From positions 4,708,252 through 4,772,251 of the forward strand of contig CM019825.1 in assembly GCA_009763385.1 (NCBI GenBank): a stretch of 64,000 bases of DNA, given 5' to 3'. Below the pieces are notes generated by a model. It worked only from the letters and a program-made list of their open reading frames with translations. It searched no databases and was not told the origin of the DNA. The stretch comes from Coix lacryma-jobi var. lacryma-jobi (taxonomy: Eukaryota; Streptophyta; Magnoliopsida; Poales; Poaceae). Positions 49,596 to 58,501 of this stretch are shown in pieces. How positions within the stretch are numbered: the stretch's first letter is position 1; each line of letters begins with the position of its first letter. The position numbers and the translations under genes were made by a program.

Positions 49596-50059
49596 CCCTA
49601 TTCTCCAACGTCCCTTGAATTTCCGAACAACATGAAACGCGTACAACATGAAGCCTTGAGTGCAATATACATATAAAAAAAGATGAAATACCTGGAACAT
49701 ACATTTGCAACATATGTAAAACACATATGCAAACATCAAAATACAACACTTGCAATGTGAAAACATTAACTACAACAGAAGACTGAAACCGATGAAATAT
49801 TTTGAAATATATTGTTGCACATATTTGTGGAACATATACAACATCCAGATCAAACGCTTGCAACAATACGTCTTGGAATGGATGAAAAATTTCGAACAAA
49901 ACACTTGCAACATGCCTTTAAAAAGGTTGCAACATATGCAATATCCCCAGATCTACTTTTATAACATCCAAACAATTTAACTGGAACGTACCTCTGAAAT
50001 ATCTGAAACAATTGAAACAGATAAATTACAACATGGGGGGAAAGAAACCGATGGGGATT
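49596..50059. repeat. Degenerate caacat-rich repeat, cut by the copia insertion
   Basis: Variants of cttgcaacatatgcaa recur loosely about ten times. Such caacata-rich tracts occur in old grass DNA transposons, but I cannot assign the class. It stops at the copia LTR and would resume at 61887. Confidence 0.45.
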
Positions 50060-50401
50060 TGTAAGTGCAATCAAGCCCTAATTGTGGGTTTTGGTGATAA
50101 TGACCACACGATTAGAGGACTAATGAGATTTATAAAGTTGATAAGCAGGTTATGTTAAGAAAGGATGGTGTATATGCGTTGGTGGACACCTCACACTACA
50201 TTTCGTCGGTTCCGAACTCAAAGCGCTTCAAAGATATTTTATTTTGATTACTTGAGTTTAGGAATGCCGTACTATAAAGGGGGAATGCAAATTCATTGAT
50301 ATGGCTGAATGATATGTGCTCAAACCAACCCAAACCATCCACATTTCCAACCAAAGACAGCTGCACTTAACTCAGGTTTATACCTGTCTGCTTGGTAGGC
50401 G

Positions 50402-50468
50402 CGGCAGTGCCGCTCTAGGCGCGGCAGTGCCGGGCCGCGGCACTGCCGGGCTGAGGCCGGCACTGCCG
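50402..50468 (+). repeat. Quadruplet-palindrome module 1 (5' LTR)
   Basis: Four 11-bp odd palindromes centred at 50407, 50427, 50443 and 50463, so spacing 20-16-20. The first two have central G and the last two central C (CGGCACTGCCG). Confidence 0.9.
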
Positions 50469-51185
50469 CGACTTAAACTGCCCGTTGGATGGCAGGGGGT
50501 ATTTACATCACCCCCTCTGCCCCCCAACGGTTATCCACGACCACTCACTCCACCTACCTCCAGACAAGCTCTCTCTTCTCCATTGAAGGCCCTCCAAGCT
50601 CCCAACCACCAAAATCTTCATTCCCATTGATTCCAAGTGGTTGAGAGGCTCAAACCTTCACCAAAGAGGAGCCCTAGCTGAGATCTACTGCCTAGAGCAC
50701 TTGATTTGAGCCATAGCCGGTGGATTTGCTTCTATTACTCTTGGGTTCTTGGAACCCTAGCCGGCTAGGTGTCGCCCTAGAGCCTTGCCAACTTGTGTGG
50801 CGGCCTAGGGAGGTTTGTAATCACTTGTGCAGCTAGTAAGATTACCCCTCACCTCAAGGATTTGGTTCCTTGACTTGAGAACGAGGTTGAGTTGCAAAGC
50901 TCATGACCTAAGTGGTCAACCTTAACAACGTGGAGGTAGGCAAGCCTTGGTGGCGAGCTGAACCACGGGATAAATCACTTGTCTCGCATGCTTGCTTAGT
51001 TTCATTCTCTATGTTCATGAGCTTGTGATATATTCTAGGGTTTGGCTCGATCTACTCTATCTTTCATATTTGGCTTGGAGTAGTTGTTTTTGCTGGTTCA
51101 TTTAGCCTATTGTTACATTCCTATTCATATAGAATCTGCAGATTGTGGTTAGATTTCGAATTGCAGCTTCTGGTCTTCATTTGCG

Positions 51186-51252
51186 CGGCAGTACCGCGCT
51201 GAGGCCGGCAGTGCCGGGGAGCGGCAGTGCCGGGCACAGGGCGGTAGTGCCG
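51186..51252 (+). repeat. Quadruplet-palindrome module 2 (5' LTR)
   Basis: Centres at 51191, 51211, 51227 and 51247, spacing 20-16-20. The outer copies carry one change each (cggcagtaccg, cggtagtgccg). Confidence 0.9.
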
Positions 51253-51332
51253 GGCCTATCCAATTTAGTTTTAAGCTGTGATTTTTGACAGGCCTATTCA
51301 CCCCCCCTCTAGGCCACACAGGTCCTTACAAG

Positions 51333-51344
51333 TGGTATCGGAGC
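51333..51344 (+). promoter_or_regulatory. Primer-binding site (initiator tRNA-Met)
   Basis: tggtatcggagc starts two bases after the LTR and matches the usual plant copia PBS with one change. Confidence 0.85.
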
Positions 51345-51378
51345 CTGGTCTCTCAGCAGCACTTAACCGTGCGAGAGT

Positions 51379-54282
51379 ATGGCCACTGACGGAGCGGGTG
51401 ATGCTAGTGTTGTGCAACCCAAACCCTTTGAAGATCCGGATGTGCACACCACTAGCAGCAGCGAGAGTATCTCCACAGCTAGCGGAAGGACACTTCCACA
51501 ATTGGTTGTGTCGGCCGGAGAGCTCGCAAGACGAAAGGAAGAAAGAAGGTTGAGAAGAGAAGCTAGAGCCAAAGCAAAAGAAGATGCAGCAGCTCTCAAA
51601 GCAAAGGAAGACAAGGCTCAAAGAAGAGAAGAAAGAAAGATTAGAAGAGAAGAAAGAGCCAAGAGAAGAGAAGAAAAGAAGAAGAAGGAAGAGCTCAAAG
51701 CTAAGAAGAGTGTGCACGTGAGTGAAGACTCAAGTAGCACCGAAGATGGTGATGATGACATCTCCTATCATCTCAAGGGTGACAAGAAGAAGAAGGAGGA
51801 GACCAAGAAGACATATGGAGCCGTATCCTACATTTATTCTTCTATGTCTAACCATGATTCTAGGCCTCTCATTAATGTACCCGCGGGCAAGTTGCCTCGT
51901 TTCGACGGGACCAACTTTGCCAAGTGGAAGCACATTATGAAGACCTATCTTATTGGTCTCCATCCAGGTATTTGGGAGATTGTGCACAATGGACTTGAAG
52001 CACCGGTTGATCCAAAGAACCCCACTCAAGATGAATTCCGCAACATTCATCTCAATGCCCAAGCCACTAGTGTGCTACTTAGTGCCTTGGATGGTGATGA
52101 GTACAACAAGGTCATGGGAGTTGAGGTTGCAAAGGAGATTTGGGACACATTGCATATTGCTCATGAAGGGGTTGATAAAGTAAGGCAATCCAAGATTGAT
52201 TTGTTAATGGCCAAGCTCAACCGGTTTGTGATTTGTGATGGTGAAGGTCCTCAAGAGATGTTTGATAGGTTGATGGTCATTGTTGGCAAGATTAGAGGGC
52301 TAGGTGGAAATGAAATCAATGATCACAAGGTTGTAAAGATTATGTTGGAAGCTTATTCACCAAGAAATGAGACCGTAGTGACATTGATTAGAGACAAGAA
52401 GAAGTTTGAGAAGTTCACACCTAGTGATGTGCTTGGGAGGATTATCACATTTGATATGCAAAGAGAGGAAGCTAATGAAAGAAGGAAGCTCGGAGAGTTG
52501 CAAGCAAGGCTAGATGGGATGAAGATCAAGGAAGTGGCACTCAAGGCAAGCAAGCCAACAAAACAAGCAACATCAAGCAAGTCAAGTTCAAGCAAGCAAG
52601 CCTCCACAAGCAAGCCCAAGCAACAAAAGAAGAAAATAGAGGTTGAGGACAGCACATCATCCTCTTGCAAGAGTGAGAGTGATGGTGAAGAGTTTGAGAA
52701 GATTGATGATATAGCTCTATTCATGAGAAGATATCGCAAGGGGCTCAAGAAAGAAGGTTACAAATTTGTAAAGAGGAAGTTTCCTAACAAGAAAAAGAGA
52801 ACTTGCTACAATTGTGGTAGCACCGAGCACTTCATTGCTCATTGCCCAAATGAGAAGAGAGACAACAAGGGCAAGAAAGATGACAAAGCCACTTACAAGA
52901 AGCACAACAAGAGATACATGGGAGAAGCTCACATCGGACATGAATGGGATTCAACCGCACAAACCTCAAGTGAAGAAGATGAGAAGATGGCAACCATTGC
53001 ATTCCAAAAGTCATCTCCTTCACCAAGGCTATTCAACAACTTGTCCGATGATGATGAAGGCAACTCCCACACTTGTCTCATGGCCAAGAAAGAGAAGGTG
53101 AAAAAGACTCATACTCCTAAACCTTCTCTTCCACTTAGTGACATCTCTAGTAGTGAACTTAGTGACTCTTCTAGTGATGATAGCTCTAGTGATGAAGAGA
53201 TAAACATGATAACAAAGAACTTAGACAAGAAAACCAAACTCTTTATCACTAAGCTAATGGAGGAACTAGAAGGTGTACAAGCCGAGCTAGAAATAAGTGA
53301 GGATGCTCTTATCAAACAAGAGGATCTCTATATTGCTTGCAAGGAAGCTCTTGCATTAGAGAGAAGTGAGTTGGATGTCTTGCATGAGGCCTTGGCCAAA
53401 GAGCAAGATGAACATGCTTCCCTAAAGAAGGCTCATGTTGAACTCAAGAAAAAGTATTGTGACTTGGATGTAAAGCACAAGGAACTTGAGCTACAATATA
53501 ACCTTCTTTGGGAAAGCAACTCAACTCTCCCTAAGGCAAATGTCACTCCTATTCCCTCCACTAGTGAAGGTTGTGGAAAATGCTATAATCTTGATTTGAA
53601 TGTCTATTCCACTAACCTTGCAAACATGGAGGTCATGAGAAAAGAAATAGCAAGATTGACAAGTGTTATTGCAAGTGGTTGTGTCAAGGCTACTACAAGT
53701 GCAAGTGAGAAGACCCAAAGCAAGAACATGCCCAAGTTCAAGAACGGAAGACGTCCTTTCATAAAGGATGGGTTGGGGCATGTAAAGGGAGGCAAAACAA
53801 ATGGAAGGAAGAAGGTGAATGGCTATGAGTGTGTGAGATTTGAGAAGAAGGGTTACATTGGTACAGTTCAGCCTGCACAGACCGCGGCAGTGCCGCGCCA
53901 GAAGGCAGCAGTGCCGGGCCCCGGCAGTGCCGCCCCAAGGCCGGCAGTGCCGCGCCCCAAGAAAGGGAAGGCTACCAGTTCCTTTTCTGCTCAGTCTCAC
54001 ACACAGCCCAGGCAGATGCCAAATCAGAAGCAAGGGTCTCAGAAACCAAAGGAGTCTATTTGGGTAACCAAGAACAAGTTCATGCATCAACCCAAGATAG
54101 AAGCTCCAAGAATGAGCATGTCCTCTTGTTACTTTTTAGGACACAACAACAGTGGTAAAGTTGTTGCCAAGTATGTTGGTAATGACAAGAGGGCAGCCGA
54201 CAAGTTTATATGGGTTCCTAAGATACTTGTGACTAACATGCAAGGCCCCAATATCAATTGGGGACCTAAACCAAGGAACTAA
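51379..54282 (+). CDS. gag: Copia gag polyprotein (967 aa)
   Basis: The ATG lies 49 bp after the LTR. Residues about 50-115 are an Arg/Lys/Glu-rich helical stretch. The retrotransposon gag core (UBN2 type) starts near residue 175 with FDGTNFAKWKHIM. A CCHC zinc knuckle follows at Cys476, Cys479, His484, Cys489 (CYNCGSTEHFIAHC). A coiled coil spans about residues 625-720. Residues about 835-860 are encoded by palindrome module 3 and read AVP, AVP, GSA, AVP within a Pro/Ala linker. Gag packages element RNA in cytoplasmic particles. The frame ends with TAA at 54280-54282; pol lies in the +1 frame with about 50 nt overlap. The great length fits SIRE-type gag proteins. Confidence 0.88.
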   Translation: MATDGAGDASVVQPKPFEDPDVHTTSSSESISTASGRTLPQLVVSAGELARRKEERRLRREARAKAKEDAAALKAKEDKAQRREERKIRREERAKRREEKKKKEELKAKKSVHVSEDSSSTEDGDDDISYHLKGDKKKKEETKKTYGAVSYIYSSMSNHDSRPLINVPAGKLPRFDGTNFAKWKHIMKTYLIGLHPGIWEIVHNGLEAPVDPKNPTQDEFRNIHLNAQATSVLLSALDGDEYNKVMGVEVAKEIWDTLHIAHEGVDKVRQSKIDLLMAKLNRFVICDGEGPQEMFDRLMVIVGKIRGLGGNEINDHKVVKIMLEAYSPRNETVVTLIRDKKKFEKFTPSDVLGRIITFDMQREEANERRKLGELQARLDGMKIKEVALKASKPTKQATSSKSSSSKQASTSKPKQQKKKIEVEDSTSSSCKSESDGEEFEKIDDIALFMRRYRKGLKKEGYKFVKRKFPNKKKRTCYNCGSTEHFIAHCPNEKRDNKGKKDDKATYKKHNKRYMGEAHIGHEWDSTAQTSSEEDEKMATIAFQKSSPSPRLFNNLSDDDEGNSHTCLMAKKEKVKKTHTPKPSLPLSDISSSELSDSSSDDSSSDEEINMITKNLDKKTKLFITKLMEELEGVQAELEISEDALIKQEDLYIACKEALALERSELDVLHEALAKEQDEHASLKKAHVELKKKYCDLDVKHKELELQYNLLWESNSTLPKANVTPIPSTSEGCGKCYNLDLNVYSTNLANMEVMRKEIARLTSVIASGCVKATTSASEKTQSKNMPKFKNGRRPFIKDGLGHVKGGKTNGRKKVNGYECVRFEKKGYIGTVQPAQTAAVPRQKAAVPGPGSAAPRPAVPRPKKGKATSSFSAQSHTQPRQMPNQKQGSQKPKESIWVTKNKFMHQPKIEAPRMSMSSCYFLGHNNSGKVVAKYVGNDKRAADKFIWVPKILVTNMQGPNINWGPKPRN
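53885..53952 (+). repeat. Quadruplet-palindrome module 3 (in gag)
   Basis: Centres at 53890, 53911, 53927 and 53947, spacing 21-16-20. Read in frame as AVP, AVP, GSA, AVP. Confidence 0.9.
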
Positions 54283-54289
54283 ACTTGTT

Positions 54290-57200
54290 TTGCAGGCATA
54301 CTCCTCCGGTGGATCAAGTTGGGTGCTTGATAGCGGATGTACAAATCATATGACCGGAGAAAGGAGTATGTTCTCATCATATTCCCCAACTACAAATGCA
54401 AGTGAGAACATCATATTTGGTGATAACTCCAAGGGGGATGTGCTAGGTCTTGGTAAAGTTGCTATCACACTTGAACATTCAATTACTAATGTTTTACATG
54501 TTGATTCGTTAAGTTACAATTTGTTGTCCGTTTCGCAATTGTGTGGAATGGGCTTCAATTGTCTCTTTACGGATGAGGGTGTGGAAGTCTTTAGAAGGGA
54601 GGATTCCTCTATTGTCTTTACAGGTCGTTTGAAAGGGAAGCTTTACTTAGTTGATTTCAACAAAAGTGAAGCCAAACTTGAGACTTGTTTAGTGGCAAAA
54701 TCTAGCATGGGTTGGTTATGGCACCGCCGACTAGCTCATGTTGGGATGAGGAATTTGGCCAAACTTCAAAAGGACAACCACATCCTAGGACTAACCAATG
54801 TTCATTTTGAGAAAGACAGAGTATGTGGAGCTTGCCAAGCCGGAAAGCAAGTGGGCGTACCTCACCCACCAAAGAGCTATGACACTACTACTCATCCATT
54901 GGAATTGATTCACATGGATCTCTTTGGACCGGTTGCCTACCTTAGCATCGGCGGTAACAAACATGGTCTTGTTATTGTTGATGACTTTTCTCGTTTCACT
55001 TGGGTATTCTTTTTGCATGATAAGAGTGTAGTGCAAGAGAAGGTGAAGATGTTCATAAGAAGAGCTCAAAGGGAATTCGGTTTCAACATCAAAAAGGTTC
55101 GTAGTGATAATGGAACCGAATTCCGAAACACCCAAGTGGAAGAGTTACTTGATGAAGAGGGCATCAAGCATGAGTTCTCAGTGCCTTACACCCCTCAACA
55201 AAATGGTGTGGTGGAGAGGAAGAATAGAACGCTCATTGACATGGCAAGGACGATGCTAGATGAGTACAAGACGCCGGACATCTTTTGGGCCGAAGCCGTC
55301 AACACCGCTTGCCATGCAATCAACCGCCTCTACCTCCACAAGAGAAGAAAGAAGACATCCTATGAGCTGCTAACCGGTAACAAGCCTAAGGTGTCTTACT
55401 TTAGGGTATTTGGGTGCAAATGTTTCATATTGAACAAGAAACCCAAAGTTTCTAAGTTCGCATCCAAGGTTGATGAAGGCTTTCTTCTCGGTTATGGATC
55501 AAACGAGCATGCCTATCGTGTTTTCAACAAGGCCTCCGGCAAGGTTGAAATAGCGATAGATGTGACGTTTGATGAAACTAATGGCTCTCAAGTAGAGCAA
55601 GTTGATGAAGTGGTTGTAGGTGATGAGGAACCGCCTTGTGAAGCAATCAAGCAACTAGCCATTGGTGATATAAGACCACAGGAACAGCAGGCTACTGGTC
55701 AGGATGGTTCTCAAGCTGAAGCTCCTGCTGGGACTGGTCAGATACAGTCCCCGGCAGTGCCGGGCTCGTCCCCGGCAGTGCCGGACCCCGGCAGTGCCGC
55801 GCGGAGCCAAGCAGTGCCGGGCACACCCAGAGCAGCTGCAGCTACTCCACCTCATGGAGTGAACCTACAACCCATCTTCGAGCAAGATGAAGAAGAGGAA
55901 GCCGAAGATGAACCAGAACCCATCGATCATCCAAGACTCAAGCAAACTATTCAACGAGATCACCCCGTTGATAATATTCTTGGGAGTCTACGAAAGGGGG
56001 TAACGACACGCTCTCATTTGGCAAATTTCTGTCAATATTACTCGTTTGTCTCCTCTTTGGAACCTCTCAAGGTAGAAGAAGCCCTGGATGATCCGGATTG
56101 GGTGATGGCCATGCAAGAAGAGCTCAACAACTTCGAGCGCAATCAAGTATGGTCACTCGTGGAAAGACCAAATACCAATGTCATTGGAACCAAATGGGTC
56201 TTTCGCAACAAGCAAGATGAAGAAGGTGTGGTGACAAGGAACAAGGCAAGATTGGTAGCTCAAGGGTTCACACAAGTAGAGGGCCTGGACTTTGAAGAAA
56301 CATATGCACCGGTTGCAAGACTTGAAGCCATTCGGATTCTTCTAGCCTATGCAGCCCATCATGAATTCAAGCTATATCAAATGGATGTGAAGAGTGCATT
56401 CCTCAATGGCCCTATACAAGAATTGGTATATGTCGAGCAACCACCGGGCTTTGAAGATCCCATGTTTCCCAACCACGTCTTCAAACTCCGAAAGGCGCTC
56501 TATGGGCTTAAGCAAGCACCTAGAGCATGGTATGAATGCCTTAAGGAATTCTTGCTCAACCAAGGCTTTGAAATAAGCAAAGCCGATCCTACTCTCTTCA
56601 CTCATAAAGTCAATGGAGATATCTTTGTGTGCCAAATATATGTCGATGACATAATATTTGGTAGTACTAACAAATCCTTTTGTGATGAGTTTAGTAGGAT
56701 CATGACTAAAAGATTTGAGATGTCTATGATGGGTGAGCTCAAGTTCTTCCTTGGGTTTCAAATCAAGCAATTGAAGGAAGGGACTTTTCTTTGCCAAACC
56801 AAGTACACCCATGATATGTTAAAGAAGTTTGACATGGTGAACGCTAAGCCTATCAAAACGCCCATGCCAACTAATGGACATCTTGATCTTGATAAGGAAG
56901 GAAAAGCTGTGGACATCAAGGTATATCGTTCCATGATTGGCTCCCTCCTTTACTTATGCGCATCTAGGCCCGATATTATGCTTAGCGTGTGCATGTGTGC
57001 TAGATTTCAAGCTAACCCGAAAGAGTGTCACTTAGTGGCCGTTAAGAGAATCTTGAGATATCTAGTTCACACTCCAAACCTTGGCTTGTGGTATCCTAAG
57101 GGCTCCGAGTTTGATCTACTTGGCTATTCGGATTCCGATTACGCCGGTTGCAAGGTAGATCGAAAAAGCACTTCGGGGACATGTCAATTCCTTGGACGCT

Positions 57201-57592
57201 CCTTAGTGTCTTGGAGTTCTAAAAAGCAAAATTGTGTAGCCCTATCCACTGCCGAGGCCGAGTATGTTGCAGCAGGTGCATGTTGTGCGCAACTACTTTG
57301 GATGAGGCAAACCCTTCGTGATTTCGGATGTCAATTTACTCATATCCCACTCTTGTGTGACAATGAAAGTGCCATAAAACTTGCAAACAACCCAGTGAGT
57401 CACTCAAGAACCAAACATATAGACATCCGGCATCACTTCTTGAGAGATCATGAAATCAAAGGAGATATCGCCATCAAACATGTGAGCACCGACAAACAAC
57501 TAGCCGATATCTTCACTAAGCCTCTAGATGAGTCAAGGTTTTGTGCTTTAAGGAGTGAACTAAATATACTTGACTCTCGTAACTTAGTTTGA
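54290..57592 (+). CDS. pol: Copia pol polyprotein: protease, integrase, reverse transcriptase, RNase H (about 1100 aa)
   Basis: The open frame begins after a stop at 54230-54232, with no ATG near the start, so translation must come from gag by frameshift or from a spliced RNA. Numbering from 54290: protease Asp14 in WVLDSGCTNHM; pre-integrase LWHRRLAH; integrase catalytic Asp210, Asp273 and Glu309 (the last two 35 residues apart, D,D35E); RT with YVDD at 784-787; RNase H with Asp948 in YSDSDYAG, and the usual copia C-terminal motif LADIFTKPL. Between integrase and RT, about residues 485-515, an Ala/Pro linker comes from module 4. No stop or frameshift interrupts it and every catalytic residue checked is present, so the enzyme looks functional. 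It copies RNA to DNA and inserts it in the nucleus. Confidence 0.9.
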   Translation: MQAYSSGGSSWVLDSGCTNHMTGERSMFSSYSPTTNASENIIFGDNSKGDVLGLGKVAITLEHSITNVLHVDSLSYNLLSVSQLCGMGFNCLFTDEGVEVFRREDSSIVFTGRLKGKLYLVDFNKSEAKLETCLVAKSSMGWLWHRRLAHVGMRNLAKLQKDNHILGLTNVHFEKDRVCGACQAGKQVGVPHPPKSYDTTTHPLELIHMDLFGPVAYLSIGGNKHGLVIVDDFSRFTWVFFLHDKSVVQEKVKMFIRRAQREFGFNIKKVRSDNGTEFRNTQVEELLDEEGIKHEFSVPYTPQQNGVVERKNRTLIDMARTMLDEYKTPDIFWAEAVNTACHAINRLYLHKRRKKTSYELLTGNKPKVSYFRVFGCKCFILNKKPKVSKFASKVDEGFLLGYGSNEHAYRVFNKASGKVEIAIDVTFDETNGSQVEQVDEVVVGDEEPPCEAIKQLAIGDIRPQEQQATGQDGSQAEAPAGTGQIQSPAVPGSSPAVPDPGSAARSQAVPGTPRAAAATPPHGVNLQPIFEQDEEEEAEDEPEPIDHPRLKQTIQRDHPVDNILGSLRKGVTTRSHLANFCQYYSFVSSLEPLKVEEALDDPDWVMAMQEELNNFERNQVWSLVERPNTNVIGTKWVFRNKQDEEGVVTRNKARLVAQGFTQVEGLDFEETYAPVARLEAIRILLAYAAHHEFKLYQMDVKSAFLNGPIQELVYVEQPPGFEDPMFPNHVFKLRKALYGLKQAPRAWYECLKEFLLNQGFEISKADPTLFTHKVNGDIFVCQIYVDDIIFGSTNKSFCDEFSRIMTKRFEMSMMGELKFFLGFQIKQLKEGTFLCQTKYTHDMLKKFDMVNAKPIKTPMPTNGHLDLDKEGKAVDIKVYRSMIGSLLYLCASRPDIMLSVCMCARFQANPKECHLVAVKRILRYLVHTPNLGLWYPKGSEFDLLGYSDSDYAGCKVDRKSTSGTCQFLGRSLVSWSSKKQNCVALSTAEAEYVAAGACCAQLLWMRQTLRDFGCQFTHIPLLCDNESAIKLANNPVSHSRTKHIDIRHHFLRDHEIKGDIAIKHVSTDKQLADIFTKPLDESRFCALRSELNILDSRNLV
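55752..55819 (+). repeat. Quadruplet-palindrome module 4 (in pol, between integrase and RT)
   Basis: Centres at 55757, 55778, 55794 and 55814, spacing 21-16-20. Same reading phase as module 3. Confidence 0.9.
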
Positions 57593-57809
57593 AACCTAGC
57601 ATGCTTGATTGATCAACTAGTTTGACCTAGGTAAAACAAATTTCAAAACTTTCATATTGTGTTTCAAAATCTTTGTAAGGAACTTGCTTGGTATGACCAT
57701 TGTTCTGTATTGATTACTTGCTGCTGGTCATATCATGCAAGAGGTACCTGTCCACTCCAAGAATAAGCTGTAGTATAATAGAGAATAACTCTCTCTGTTG
57801 GTAACAGGC

Positions 57810-57876
57810 CGGCAGTGCCGGGCCAGGCGCGGAAGTGCCGGGCCCCGGCAGTGCCGCGCCTGGCGCGGCAGTGCCG
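57810..57876 (+). repeat. Quadruplet-palindrome module 5 (after pol)
   Basis: Centres at 57815, 57835, 57851 and 57871, spacing 20-16-20. Copy 2 has one change (cggaagtgccg). Confidence 0.9.
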
Positions 57877-58322
57877 CGGCTTACCGATTCAGTCTGATTG
57901 GTGAGTTACCGAGTGGGGTCACAGGGAAAAGGTTTTCTTTCCTATTCTAACCGTGACTTCCCCTCTCTCTCCCTCATCCATTCACTTTCACCACCGTAAC
58001 CCTCTCTCTCCTATCTCTCTCTCACGGGCGACTTGGAGGTGACCGAGACTTCTTCCACCGGCCGACGACTCCCCGGAGCTTCCGGCCAGCGGTAGTGCCG
58101 CTCGGGTCTCTCCGTGCTGCTCGCTTTCCTCTTCACCAAGGGACTCCATCCCTCTTCTTCTTTCCCCAAGGTGAAGATTCAAATCCCTAACCCAAACTTT
58201 TTCGATTTATAAAATGCGCCATGGATATTGTTCTTAGAGGTTGTAGAAGGGTTTGTAGATGATAGAGGAGTAGTAGAGGTGGTGGATGTGGTGTTGTTTG
58301 GCTCAGATCCGGTCTGCCTGCG

Positions 58323-58389
58323 CGGCAGTGCCGCGCCCAGCGCGGCTGTACCGGGCCCCGGCAGTGCCGCTCCAAGAGCGGCAGTGCCG
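58323..58389 (+). repeat. Quadruplet-palindrome module 6 (before third ORF)
   Basis: Centres at 58328, 58348, 58364 and 58384, spacing 20-16-20. Copy 2 is altered (cggctgtaccg) yet keeps its place. Confidence 0.9.
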
Positions 58390-58501
58390 GACTCTGTGCA
58401 GAGTTCTGATCCAGCCAACACCTGTTCCATCAATTTCTATTGCCTCTCTATGATCTACCAGTCCTTATACGGTCTTCTAACACACAGTGTTCATGTTTTA
58501 G

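Larger units (their letters stand above)
50060..51330 (+). repeat. 5' LTR of the copia element (1271 bp)
   Basis: Runs TGTAAGTGCAATCAAGCC to GGTCCTTACA. TATA-like actataaagg lies at 50271-50280. Modules 1 and 2 both lie downstream of it, within the expected transcript. Confidence 0.93.
57593..58501 (+). other. Non-coding stretch between pol and the third ORF
   Basis: Contains modules 5 and 6, a single extra motif at 58090-58100, a CT-rich tract (about 57960-58020) and a pyrimidine-rich sequence ending tgttttag immediately before the ATG of the next ORF, which would serve as a splice acceptor. Confidence 0.7.

Noticed and set aside
53521..54090. 189-codon minus-strand frame in gag
   Set aside because: Antisense shadow of the gag frame.
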